A stretch of 64,000 nt of DNA from CALRGE01 sp964360635 (lineage in GTDB: Bacteria > Patescibacteriota > Gracilibacteria > UBA1369 > 2-02-FULL-48-14): the NCBI GenBank assembly GCA_964360635.1, contig CAYHXO010000008.1, forward strand, positions 3,676 through 67,675, in the 5' to 3' direction. Of this stretch, positions 8,262 through 17,150 are shown one piece after another. The notes beneath the pieces were generated by a model. That model saw nothing but the letters and a program-made list of their open reading frames with translations, made no database searches and was not told where the DNA came from. The position numbers and the translations under genes are program-made. Each line of letters starts with the position of its first letter. Within the stretch, counting starts at the first letter, position 1.

Positions 8262-9347
8262 ATGAAAAAGACAATCAAAATTGGTAAATATATTCTTGGA
8301 CATGACCGGCCTGCTTTTATTGTCGCAGAGATTTCCTCAAATCATCAGCAAAATTTTACAGCCGCTGAAAACTTAATTAGAGCCGCAAAAAAAGCAGGGG
8401 CGGATGCTGTAAAAATGCAGACATTTACTCCGGATACGATTACTCTCGATTCAGACAAAAAATATTTTTGGGTGGATGGTGAAAATAATCCGGGCATTTG
8501 GAAAGGCCAAACTTTTTACAATCTTTATAAAAAGGCATTTGCTCCATGGGAATGGCACGCACCTCTGCAAAAACTTTCTCAAGAACTGGGTCTTGAATTT
8601 TTTTCATCACCGTTTGATATAACTGCCGTTGAATTTCTCAATCAACTGAATGTGCCATGTTTTAAAATTGCCGCATATGAAGCAACAGATATTATCCTCC
8701 TGCGTGCTGTTGCAAAAACAGGCAAGCCGATAATAATTTCAGTCGGATTTGCTAGCCTTGAAGAAATCGAATATTCAATAAAAATATTACGTGAAGAAGG
8801 TGCAAAAGATATTATTGTACTTCACTGCACGGCATCTTACAAAGACAAGGGATCTAATTCAACAACACATTTGCGAACCATGCTCGATATGGCTGAGCGT
8901 TTTGATGTGCTAACCGGGTTTTCCGACAACATGGGTGGTATGAAGATTCCAGCCCTGGCCGCCGCGATGGGTGCTGTAATCGTAGAGAAGCATTTAGTAC
9001 TCAAGCATGACGAAGAAATCTTTGATGACCGCTTTTCACTGGATACGGAAGAATTTTCAGAAATGGTAGCTTTGATTCGTTCACAAGAAGAGGCGATTGG
9101 GACTGTTGTATATGGACCACGTACTCCGGAAGAAGAGCATAACAAACGTTTTAGACGTTCATTATTTGCCTCAAAAAATATCAAATGTGGAGAAAAGTTT
9201 ACAATGGATAATGTTCGCTCAATACGTCCGGCAGATGGACTGGAAACGAAATATATAGATGATGTTTTAGGTAAGTATGCCGCATCCGATATTGAATTTG
9301 CTACACCACTTTCCTGGGAGCTATTGCGAGATCAAAGTGACATTTAA
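8262..9347 (+). CDS. pseI: Pseudaminic acid synthase (NeuB family, PseI-like)
   Basis: NeuB-family enzyme of 361 residues. It condenses phosphoenolpyruvate with a 2,4-diacylamino-2,4,6-trideoxyhexose to give a nonulosonic acid. The N-terminal TIM barrel begins FIVAEISSNHQQ and includes DAVKMQTFTPDTITLDSDK, which resembles PseI more than sialic or legionaminic synthases. Also present are FFSSPFD, FKIAAYEA, GFSDN and VEKHLVL. A C-terminal SAF antifreeze-like domain begins near residue 300 (RRSLFASKNIKCGE). The ATG follows the preceding TAA directly. The gene strongly supports a nonulosonate in the surface glycan. Confidence 0.88.
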   Translation: MKKTIKIGKYILGHDRPAFIVAEISSNHQQNFTAAENLIRAAKKAGADAVKMQTFTPDTITLDSDKKYFWVDGENNPGIWKGQTFYNLYKKAFAPWEWHAPLQKLSQELGLEFFSSPFDITAVEFLNQLNVPCFKIAAYEATDIILLRAVAKTGKPIIISVGFASLEEIEYSIKILREEGAKDIIVLHCTASYKDKGSNSTTHLRTMLDMAERFDVLTGFSDNMGGMKIPALAAAMGAVIVEKHLVLKHDEEIFDDRFSLDTEEFSEMVALIRSQEEAIGTVVYGPRTPEEEHNKRFRRSLFASKNIKCGEKFTMDNVRSIRPADGLETKYIDDVLGKYAASDIEFATPLSWELLRDQSDI

Positions 9348-9364
9348 ATTCTATTCTGTAAAAT
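9337..9364 (+). promoter_or_regulatory. Candidate leaderless promoter of the methyltransferase gene
   Basis: GTGACA (9337-9342) and TAAAAT (9359-9364) are 16 bases apart, and the ATG at 9372 follows after 7 bases. The -35 box lies inside the end of the pseI-like gene, so the downstream gene may have its own start besides read-through. Confidence 0.55.
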
Positions 9365-9371
9365 ACGGATC

Positions 9372-10631
9372 ATGGAAACACTGCTCGAGGATGCCAAGTC
9401 AACCAATACACAATTTTCACTTAAAAGTTTGCCATTTGATTTTGGTTCCTATACAAGTCGTGCTGAAAATATACCTGAATCTTTACCTTTTTCACTTACG
9501 GTTGATCAAGATTCAGGGTTGATATGCCAAGTTCTGAGTGATGAATTGAGAGAGGCATTAAAACACTATTATCTTCTTGGTGGATATGGTTCAACCCCAC
9601 TTGGAGAGGGTGAATATGGAATGGCTCAAGGAGAATATATGCTGAACGCGGTCCTTTATTTCTTGTCGATGAAACATAGAGATGTTTCCGATCTGAAATT
9701 TTTGGAAATTGGTGCGTCTTACGGATATCTTTTACACTCGCTGCATAAAATGGGTGCACGGGAAGTTTTGGGAGTTGAACCGGGTGAAGAAGGTATCAAC
9801 GGAAGCTCGCAATATTCCGTGCCAATGATTAGGGATTTTTTCCCGACCACAAAACTGAATAATAAAAAATTTGATGTAATTTTAAGTCACTGCATGCTCG
9901 AACATGTAGAAGATCCGCTTACTATGTTTTCCGAAATGTTTAAGGTGACAGAATTTGGTGGATATATATTTTTCGCGGTTCCGGATTGCGAACCAAAAAT
10001 GTCTATTGCCGATCTTTCCATAATTTCTCATCAGCACATTAATTATTTCACAAAGGAATCGATAAGAAATTTACTGGAGGCAGCGGGTTTTACAGATGTG
10101 GGAGTAATGACCTCCGCAAAAAGGGCTATTTTATTCGGATGGGGGACCCGACCACTAAAACCTGTAGAGACTTTTTCCACAAATCAAGGAAAAAATCCAT
10201 CAACATCAAACACACTTTTTTCTCAATTCTCAAAAAGCTGTATGGCAAATATTGCCGCGATACAAAAACTTGTCGATAAATTTGAGGCAGAGGGTAAAAG
10301 TATTGGCTTATATGCTCCTGATCCAAATGTGGCCGGTCTAATTAAGTACGCTAAACCACCTCGGATATTCAATAGGGACGTGATTAAACACGGAAAATAT
10401 GTTGTAAAATTTGCCGGTCCGTTTGAGTCACCTGAGGTATTAATTGAAAATCCTGTAGATGTCCTTTTTGTCGCCCCGGTTGACTATGATAGTGAGATTA
10501 GAGAAGATTTGAAAATGAAAGGCATACCATCTTCAACATTGATAGTTTCATTGAAAGAAATATATGAGGAACAAAGTGGAATGAAATATCTTATTGATAG
10601 CTTTTCCGGAAGTGATGAGTTTGTTTTATAA
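9372..10631 (+). CDS. Class I SAM-dependent methyltransferase with extra C-terminal domain (sugar C-methyltransferase-like)
   Basis: A 419-residue protein. A central SAM-binding Rossmann domain begins near residue 115 (LKFLEIGASYGYLL), with LGVEPG as the acidic loop and CMLEHVEDP as motif IV. The C-terminal third (about 290-410) carries GKSIGLYAPDPNVAGL, resembling the C-terminal domain of sugar C-methyltransferases such as the TylC3/NovU type. The usual N-terminal zinc-cysteine cluster of those enzymes is absent and is replaced by about 100 residues of unknown type. It would methylate a keto sugar or another glycan precursor. The 3' end overlaps the convergent ATP-grasp gene by 6 bases. Confidence 0.75.
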   Translation: METLLEDAKSTNTQFSLKSLPFDFGSYTSRAENIPESLPFSLTVDQDSGLICQVLSDELREALKHYYLLGGYGSTPLGEGEYGMAQGEYMLNAVLYFLSMKHRDVSDLKFLEIGASYGYLLHSLHKMGAREVLGVEPGEEGINGSSQYSVPMIRDFFPTTKLNNKKFDVILSHCMLEHVEDPLTMFSEMFKVTEFGGYIFFAVPDCEPKMSIADLSIISHQHINYFTKESIRNLLEAAGFTDVGVMTSAKRAILFGWGTRPLKPVETFSTNQGKNPSTSNTLFSQFSKSCMANIAAIQKLVDKFEAEGKSIGLYAPDPNVAGLIKYAKPPRIFNRDVIKHGKYVVKFAGPFESPEVLIENPVDVLFVAPVDYDSEIREDLKMKGIPSSTLIVSLKEIYEEQSGMKYLIDSFSGSDEFVL

Positions 10632-11570
10632 TCTTTTTTCTTCGTCAAAATATATTTGACTGATGTGTCTTAGCATTACAAGATTTTCTTTGAAATCCGG
10701 CACTTCATATTTTTCACCTAAAATATCTTTAACCAGTATCTCTACTTCGTTAACTCCAGCTGCGATTGTAAGTGCTACTGTAGTTGAAAATCTTGGGTTA
10801 ATTTCAAAAGTTTTCACAGTCTCACCGTCAAAAAATAACTGAACATTGGCTGGACCGTTAAAAGCAATTTTTGAAGCTATAGCCAGACAGGCATCAATTA
10901 CTTTTTTATTATTTCTAGTTACACCTATTTTTGTAATACCTTCTTTTAGAATTATCTCTTTTGGAACTACACAGAGTGCTTTATTCCCTCTATTTATAAC
11001 TAAAGAAACCGTATATTCAGTGCCGACAAGTTTTTCCTGAATCATAAGCTCTTCTTCTTGATACTGAGTTGTATCTATATAGTTTTTGAACTCGCTTTCA
11101 TTATTTAAAATAGCAAAGCCTTTACTCCCTCGCCCTTCGCGAAGCTTTATAATACATGGATAAAAACTTTCATTTTTGAACTCTGCAATTGAGTAAGATT
11201 TTGGTGTGCCAAGACCAAGTTCGGAAAGTTTTTTTGATAAGACATGTTTGTCACGACAAAGTTTAATCGCTTCGATATTCGGGCATAATATTTTTGGCCA
11301 CTCACCTTTGAAAATTTCAAATAATGGAAGGATTTCCTCATCAATCAGAGGAATAATAACGCTCACATTTTCTTCAAGAACTATTTTTTTCAATACCTCC
11401 GCGTAATCAGAATTAAGACATGCAGGAACAATGAAACCTTTATCTGCCAAGTAGAGACCGGCTGAATTTTTATTCATGTCTACTGCAATAGTGCGGAATT
11501 TCCCCTTTAAACTTTTTATTATTTCTATTGTTCCGGCTCCACCGGCTCCGGTTAGCAGTATCGTTTTCAT
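10626..11570 (-). CDS. ATP-grasp family ligase
   Basis: A 314-residue ATP-grasp enzyme. An N-terminal preATP-grasp Rossmann domain (ILLTGAGGAGTIEIIKSL) is followed by the ATP-binding domain with CIIKLREGRGSKG around residues 135-150, MIQEKLVGTEYTVS and the metal-binding FEINPRFSTT near residue 255. The family resembles the large subunit of carbamoyl phosphate synthase and often occurs in polysaccharide clusters, where it may link amino acids or other carboxylates to sugars. The acceptor is unknown. It is last in the long minus operon and overlaps the SpsF-oxidoreductase gene by 4 bases (ATGA). Confidence 0.82.
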   Translation of the reverse strand: MKTILLTGAGGAGTIEIIKSLKGKFRTIAVDMNKNSAGLYLADKGFIVPACLNSDYAEVLKKIVLEENVSVIIPLIDEEILPLFEIFKGEWPKILCPNIEAIKLCRDKHVLSKKLSELGLGTPKSYSIAEFKNESFYPCIIKLREGRGSKGFAILNNESEFKNYIDTTQYQEEELMIQEKLVGTEYTVSLVINRGNKALCVVPKEIILKEGITKIGVTRNNKKVIDACLAIASKIAFNGPANVQLFFDGETVKTFEINPRFSTTVALTIAAGVNEVEILVKDILGEKYEVPDFKENLVMLRHISQIYFDEEKRL

Positions 11571-13297
11571 TTTTTCAATTTAAGTAATATTTTTAAGACT
11601 TCAATACTTTCATATAAGTTCGAAGATGAGCTTTTATTTCCCGTGTTAATTTCCGTAAAAAAAGCATGCAGCTCATTCGTGTATGTTTCATTTACTTCTT
11701 GTTCATATTTTATCTCTTCAATACTGCCATCAATGTTTGAAATACGGATTTTTTTCTCAAAAAAATCCCAAAATAAACTGCCATTTGACCCGGTAATCTC
11801 ACAGGTTCTTTGATATGGCATTGTCAAAAAATCCAAGTGTAAATTTGCTATTATTCCATTCTTAAATTCTATTATCGCATCTAAATTATCTTCGGCATCC
11901 ATTTCGAGGTCCGAAATCTTTTTTGAATGTGATTTAACTTTTTTAACTTCACCGAACAACCAATATAAATAATCAACCTCATGGCTTACATCTAAAACTA
12001 CACCACCTCCAATTTTCTTACACACATACTCTTTCCTATAATCAGTACCCGGGTGTCTTACCGGTAAATAGGAAACAAATTTTGATCTTACAGAAAGAAT
12101 CTTACCAAGTGCGCCGGTCTTTATTTTTTCTCTCATTATCAACATGCCTTTTTCAAATCGCATGTTGTATCCGATGTATACAACCTTATTAGATTTTTTC
12201 TGCAGCTTTATTAGTTTGTCAATTTTTTTCATAGAGTATGATACCGGTTTTTCTATGAACAAATGACAATCTGCGGCAAGGCTTTTCAATGCCAATTCAA
12301 TATGAGAATCTGTTCCCGTACAAATTAAAACAGCTTCGGAACTTTTTAAAGCGGCACTGAGATCAGACTCAGATGTAACTCCATATTTTTTTACAATATA
12401 ATTATTTCGTTCAGCATTTGACTCAAGAATTTTAATTTCGCCGGAATAAATTTCTTTTAAGTTTTTAATATGTCTTTCACCAATTGAACCTGTACCGATT
12501 ATCAAAACACTTTTTGGCGAGTTAAATTTGACGATTCTTTTTGATTTCATACCCATAGATTGAAGCATCTCATGGTATGCCTTGTCTCTCGAATTATGCT
12601 TCGCGTTAAGTGTTATTAATTCAGGATTTTTCTTCATAAGTTCCAATACATCTTGCATTTTGAAATCATTACCTAATGCTTTAAATATCTGCTCCACAAA
12701 GTCAAAATCCTCTTGATAGTCTACAGTCCACCTTAAATGAGAAAGATCGGCACTGTGTTCAAGATTTGCAACTTTAAATTTGTCGGGATGTTCAAAGATA
12801 TAAGAGTAAGCTAACTCTCTCCAAAAATCCTCCTGCACTTCTTTCCATACACTTTCCATTGTTGAAAACTTAATTATTTCTACATCAAGTCCGTCAGGCA
12901 GTGTTGGTTTAAGAGTGTTGCTAACGTAGTCATGCTCTTCGTTGTTATCAAAATAAAATTTCACGATCTTATCAATTTCAGCGGGTTCCACAAGCGGACA
13001 ATCACCTGTAATTCTCACAATTGCACGTGCATCAAATTTTTTACCGGTTTGGTAAATTCTATCCATAAGATCATTTTCTGATCCCGCATAATACTCAATC
13101 CCATTTTTTTCGGCAAACTCTATAACTGATCTATTTTGCTCGTTGTTAACCGTTGTAATCACAAATTTATCCACCAAAGCAGACATCTTACATCTTTCAA
13201 AAAGTCTTAAAAGCATTGCTTTGCCATCAATATCTTTCAATATTTTCCCGGGAAGTCTTGTTGATCCTATTCTGACCTGAATTACACCAAGTATCAT
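11567..13297 (-). CDS. Fusion of SpsF-type cytidylyltransferase and Gfo/Idh/MocA oxidoreductase
   Basis: A 576-residue two-domain protein. Residues 1 to about 240 are a SpsF/COG1861 nucleotidyltransferase (VIQVRIGSTRLPGKILK, then RITGDCPLV and the C-terminal HLRWTVDYQEDF). After a short linker, residues about 260-576 form a Gfo/Idh/MocA oxidoreductase with LIIGTGSIGERH as the NAD-binding motif and LFIEKPVS as the EKP signature. Both halves look complete, so this is a real fusion rather than a frame error. It could activate a nonulosonate with CTP and oxidise or reduce the same sugar series. Substrates are not deducible. Confidence 0.85.
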   Translation of the reverse strand: MILGVIQVRIGSTRLPGKILKDIDGKAMLLRLFERCKMSALVDKFVITTVNNEQNRSVIEFAEKNGIEYYAGSENDLMDRIYQTGKKFDARAIVRITGDCPLVEPAEIDKIVKFYFDNNEEHDYVSNTLKPTLPDGLDVEIIKFSTMESVWKEVQEDFWRELAYSYIFEHPDKFKVANLEHSADLSHLRWTVDYQEDFDFVEQIFKALGNDFKMQDVLELMKKNPELITLNAKHNSRDKAYHEMLQSMGMKSKRIVKFNSPKSVLIIGTGSIGERHIKNLKEIYSGEIKILESNAERNNYIVKKYGVTSESDLSAALKSSEAVLICTGTDSHIELALKSLAADCHLFIEKPVSYSMKKIDKLIKLQKKSNKVVYIGYNMRFEKGMLIMREKIKTGALGKILSVRSKFVSYLPVRHPGTDYRKEYVCKKIGGGVVLDVSHEVDYLYWLFGEVKKVKSHSKKISDLEMDAEDNLDAIIEFKNGIIANLHLDFLTMPYQRTCEITGSNGSLFWDFFEKKIRISNIDGSIEEIKYEQEVNETYTNELHAFFTEINTGNKSSSSNLYESIEVLKILLKLKK

Positions 13298-13306
13298 TTG
13301 TAATAT

Positions 13307-14008
13307 TTATTGATGGGTAGATGATTTTTTTCCACTGGTGTCTAAATAAAAATTATTAAGAGATTTTTGTAATAGAGAACAAACACCTCTGTTGTCGGAA
13401 TTTGTGTCTGCTTTGGACGTTTTGCTTGAAACTTCATATGTAAAACTTGATACAAGCCGATAAATACCGGTTTTTAAAAATATTTCCTTATAGTCTATTT
13501 TGTATGTATAAACTTCATCATTCGATAGGTGGTGATACCAATTTTTTGAAGGAAAGTCAGGCATAAAATCCCCAATAATCAAATATCCTCCGTCCAGCAC
13601 GGTTCTATCAACTTCATTAATCGATTTCAAAAGCAAATCCCTTGATGCCCAATGAAGCACATAGTTGACTATCGTTAGATCGAATTTCTCATCATCATTT
13701 ATTGGCAACTCAGATAATATACCTTCCCGAAATTCTAAATCGGGCCAAGTTTTTCTGCCGTCTTCTATGGCTTTTTTTGAGGGTTCAATCCCGAGGCAAT
13801 AGGAATCATATCTGCTTTTTATTTCAGCAAGTCTATACCCGTTACTACAGCCAATTTCTAAAACTTTAGCCGGTTTCAGACCGTATTTTTCAATAATAAA
13901 TAATGGCCAATCTTTAGCTATTATACTACCGTCTTTCATCGGGTCCTTATTTCTTTCAAACCAATTATCGGCTTCCCCGGACGTAAATTTATTTTCTTGG
14001 TAATTCAT
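13307..14008 (-). CDS. Class I SAM-dependent methyltransferase
   Basis: A 233-residue methyltransferase with SAM motif I at KVLEIGCSNGYRL (around residues 48-60), GIEPS as the acidic loop and NYVLHWASRDLLL in the motif IV position. It lies 9 bases after the fusion gene's partner in the operon and 3 bases from the class III aminotransferase gene. An O- or N-methyl transfer to a glycan or its precursor is likely; the substrate is unknown. Confidence 0.78.
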   Translation of the reverse strand: MNYQENKFTSGEADNWFERNKDPMKDGSIIAKDWPLFIIEKYGLKPAKVLEIGCSNGYRLAEIKSRYDSYCLGIEPSKKAIEDGRKTWPDLEFREGILSELPINDDEKFDLTIVNYVLHWASRDLLLKSINEVDRTVLDGGYLIIGDFMPDFPSKNWYHHLSNDEVYTYKIDYKEIFLKTGIYRLVSSFTYEVSSKTSKADTNSDNRGVCSLLQKSLNNFYLDTSGKKSSTHQ

Positions 14009-14011
14009 TTT

Positions 14012-15283
14012 TTAAGCTTTTCTAAATACTGGAAGCAACATTGTGCCATTAATTGTCAGAGATCCTTTCTTTATCAATTTCATGATTTCATCATATGCAT
14101 TTAATGTTTTTAAAATATCATCCTCTGTAATTGAATACGACATATTGTGAGCGCTACCAAATAAGATTCCACGAATTGCGCACTGTTCCACGAAAAAAGT
14201 TTTTGCCAATAAATCCTCATTCCCATCCTCATCCTTAAAAATAAGAACATTTCGTGCTGGGTATCCTTTTATAAACAGGCTTTTTTCAAGTTGATGCTTT
14301 TTAATTAGACTGTTTACTCCATCCATGAGTTTCTGTCCTTTCACTTTTAAATTTTCGATAACATTATTTTTTTTCATAAAGTTAATCACTGCTTTTGTCG
14401 CGGCAAGTGAAAGTAGTTCGCCTCCAAAAGTAAATGAAAAGAAAATCTCTTCAAAGATTTTCATAAATTTTTTAGGTCCAACGACAGCGGAGATTGGGTA
14501 TCCGTTTGCCATAGCTTTTCCAAAACACGCAAGATCCGGAATTACATTGAATTCCTTTTGTGCGCCGCCAAGATTCATTCGGAACCCAGTGATAATTTCA
14601 TCGAAGATTAAAAGAGCTGAGTGTTCATTCGCCAATTTTCTTACTCCCTCCAAAAATCCGGGCTGTGGATATTCCACGCCAATCGGTTCCATTATAATTG
14701 CCGCAAATTTACCGGGATTTCCTTCAAGTAAACTCCTCAAACTCTCAAGATCGTTGTATTTAAAAGTTTTTGTAATTTCTTTTGTGGATTCAGGCACGCC
14801 AAGGTTTCTAACAGTTGTTCCAATATACCAATCTTGCCATCCATGATAACCACAACATGCAACCATATCTTTTCCAGTGATAGCTCTAGCCGCTCTAACT
14901 GCACCCGCAGTTGCATCAGATCCGTTTTTTCCAAAACGAACCATTTCCGCACAGGGTATGAGTTCACAAAGCATTTCACTCACTTCCGCCTCAAGACTAT
15001 TTGGCAGTGAAAACAGGGAGCCTTTATCCATTTGTACTTTTACTTCATCATTTATTTCATCCATTGAATGACCGAGTACTATAGAACATAGACCAAATGG
15101 CCAATCAATATATTCATTTCCATCTACATCCCAAGCATGACTCCCTTTCGCACGCTCAATAAATAGAGGTGACGCCCCAACAGAAAATTGGGTGTAACAT
15201 TTGCTGAAAGTTTGAGTTCCCAGTGGTATAACTTTCTTAGCTTTCTCCAACTGCTCTACTGATTTTTTGAAATTATGTATCAT
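14012..15283 (-). CDS. Class III PLP aminotransferase (glutamate-1-semialdehyde aminomutase-like)
   Basis: A PLP enzyme of about 423 residues in the HemL-like branch of class III aminotransferases. The cofactor aspartate lies in LLIFDEIITGFR and the Schiff-base lysine in CFGKAMANGYP (near residue 260). The frame extends to an ATG at 15307, but I prefer the ATG at 15283, which follows the previous TAG after one base. Position beside SpsF-type and NeuB-type genes, not heme genes, argues for a sugar substrate. Such HemL-like proteins are common in nonulosonate and spore-coat clusters. Confidence 0.83.
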   Translation of the reverse strand: MIHNFKKSVEQLEKAKKVIPLGTQTFSKCYTQFSVGASPLFIERAKGSHAWDVDGNEYIDWPFGLCSIVLGHSMDEINDEVKVQMDKGSLFSLPNSLEAEVSEMLCELIPCAEMVRFGKNGSDATAGAVRAARAITGKDMVACCGYHGWQDWYIGTTVRNLGVPESTKEITKTFKYNDLESLRSLLEGNPGKFAAIIMEPIGVEYPQPGFLEGVRKLANEHSALLIFDEIITGFRMNLGGAQKEFNVIPDLACFGKAMANGYPISAVVGPKKFMKIFEEIFFSFTFGGELLSLAATKAVINFMKKNNVIENLKVKGQKLMDGVNSLIKKHQLEKSLFIKGYPARNVLIFKDEDGNEDLLAKTFFVEQCAIRGILFGSAHNMSYSITEDDILKTLNAYDEIMKLIKKGSLTINGTMLLPVFRKA

Positions 15284-15284
15284 A

Positions 15285-16007
15285 CTATTTTTGTTGAATA
15301 TGTGCATTGATTTGAAACAATTCGGGTTCCTTCTTGAATAGATCTAATATGTCTTTTAACAGAAATTCTCGATTATTTGGCCAAAGTTTTTCATAAATTT
15401 TTCGTATGAGAGTGTAATCCTCTTCCGTATCAAGTGTCCACCTATGTAGAGAATAGTCGTTAATGTTAGATATATTTACCGCAACATCTTTGGTTTTTTC
15501 TTTAATATATGGGGTTACATGTTCGCGTTCAACGGCTGTCTCTGCATTTTCAAAAGCATCTTTAAGCAATTGAAACGTAAACACTTCAGTATCAAAACCT
15601 CGTGGGAAAGTTCTAAGGCCAACGTTTGAAGTGTAGGTTTGAGATTTTACGGCGGCTTCAATAATTCGGTCTGTAATTTCCGGATCAATTAATGGACAAT
15701 CTGAAGTTACTCTAATAATTAAGTCGGCATTTTCTCTTTCAGCCGCTTCAAAATATCTTGTAAGTACATCGTCTTCTGAGCCTCTATAAATTTTTATTTT
15801 TTCATCATCAAGTGCTTTCACATACTCTTCTATTATATTATCTTGCTCATTTGTCGTTGTAGCAATGACTATTAAATCAATATTATTACATCTCTTGAGT
15901 CTATCGATAACATGCCAAATTACTGGTTTACCACAGAGGTCTTTCATGACTTTCCCTGAAAGTCTTGTAGAGCCCATTCTTGTTTGAACAATACAAACTT
16001 TTTTCAT
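15285..16007 (-). CDS. SpsF-type cytidylyltransferase (candidate CMP-nonulosonate synthetase)
   Basis: A 240-residue protein of the SpsF/COG1861 family. It has the nucleotidyltransferase motif VQTRMGSTRLSGKVMK at the N-terminus, RVTSDCPLIDP around residue 100 and LHRWTLDTEEDY near residue 190. The family stands where CMP-sugar synthetases are expected in sps and pse clusters. It is the free-standing counterpart of the fused domain at 11567-13297. The start overlaps the PseC-like gene by 4 bases (ATGA). Confidence 0.85.
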   Translation of the reverse strand: MKKVCIVQTRMGSTRLSGKVMKDLCGKPVIWHVIDRLKRCNNIDLIVIATTTNEQDNIIEEYVKALDDEKIKIYRGSEDDVLTRYFEAAERENADLIIRVTSDCPLIDPEITDRIIEAAVKSQTYTSNVGLRTFPRGFDTEVFTFQLLKDAFENAETAVEREHVTPYIKEKTKDVAVNISNINDYSLHRWTLDTEEDYTLIRKIYEKLWPNNREFLLKDILDLFKKEPELFQINAHIQQK

Positions 16008-17140
16008 AAATTTTGTAAAATTTCCATCAAAGAGGTCATTATATAATCTTGATCTTCCTCGCTCAAATCAGGATAAATAGGAAGGGAAATTTCTGACTCG
16101 TAAAATTTCTCTGCACCTGGACAAAGACCTTTTTTATAACCAAGACTTGCGTAATAAGGATGTAAATAGACAGGAATATAATGAACCTGTAAATATATAC
16201 TTCTCTCAGCCATTTTTTCAAAAATTTCCTTTTTTCGCCTCAGCAAATTTTCTTTCAAACGAATAGAATATAAATGCCAGGCAGGTTCGCTTACTTCTCT
16301 TATGTTTGGAATGTCAAAATATGAATTTCCTTCAAAAGCTTTAGAATATTTTTCTGCAATAAATCTTCTTTTTGAAATGAATTCATCTATGCGTTTTAGT
16401 TGGCTAATGCCTAGTGCACACTGAATATCAGTCAGTCTGAAGTTATGTCCTAAACTTTGCATTTCATGATACCAAGGCCCCTCACTTTCATTCATAAATT
16501 TATTCTGCTCTTTTGTCATTCCATGCTGTCTAAATTTCCTCATATATTTTGCCCAATCAGAGTCGTTTGTCAAAATTGCACCACCCTCACCGGTCGTTAT
16601 TGATTTAACTGGGTGGAAACTAAAAACATTCATATCTGCAATTCCACCAATTTTTCTTCCATTATAACTACCGCCAAGCCCATGGCATGAATCGTCAAAA
16701 AAATGAATATTATGACGTCGAGCAAACTCAGAAATTTTATCAAAATCCACAGGGTGTCCAGCGTAATCCATACTAACAACTGCCAAGGTATTTTTATTAA
16801 CTAAACTATCATCTAAAATTATATGTCCATTCTCGTCACAGTCTAAAAAGACAGGCTTGAGACCTGCAAAAATAGCTGCATTGGCAGTCGCAGCAAATGT
16901 CATGGCTGGGACGAGCACTTCAGTTCTTCCATCAGCGCATGCCATATACATTGCATGTAACGCAGTAGTTCCATTATTAAAAACAACGGCTTCTTTTACT
17001 CCACAATAATCAGCAAGAGCTTTTTCAAACTCCTCAACTTTAGGACCTTGAGTTAAAAAATTACTTTTTAGCACATCTTTCACTGCTTCAATATCCGATT
17101 CATCAATACTTTGTGCACCGTAATGAATTGGCTTGTGCAT
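16004..17140 (-). CDS. pseC: UDP-4-amino-4,6-dideoxy-N-acetyl-L-altrosamine transaminase, PseC-like
   Basis: A DegT-family aminotransferase of about 378 residues. It matches PseC along its whole length: IHYGAQSIDESDIEAV at the start, NNGTTALHA for phosphate binding, FDDSCHGLGG for the ring aspartate and K179 in SFHPVKSITTGEGG. PseC aminates C4 of the PseB product. I place the start at the ATG at 17140, because the longer frame to 17179 would run into the upstream gene, which ends at 17151. It is directly cotranscribed with the SpsF-type gene. Confidence 0.85.
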   Translation of the reverse strand: MHKPIHYGAQSIDESDIEAVKDVLKSNFLTQGPKVEEFEKALADYCGVKEAVVFNNGTTALHAMYMACADGRTEVLVPAMTFAATANAAIFAGLKPVFLDCDENGHIILDDSLVNKNTLAVVSMDYAGHPVDFDKISEFARRHNIHFFDDSCHGLGGSYNGRKIGGIADMNVFSFHPVKSITTGEGGAILTNDSDWAKYMRKFRQHGMTKEQNKFMNESEGPWYHEMQSLGHNFRLTDIQCALGISQLKRIDEFISKRRFIAEKYSKAFEGNSYFDIPNIREVSEPAWHLYSIRLKENLLRRKKEIFEKMAERSIYLQVHYIPVYLHPYYASLGYKKGLCPGAEKFYESEISLPIYPDLSEEDQDYIMTSLMEILQNL

Positions 17141-17150
17141 AGAAAATTTA

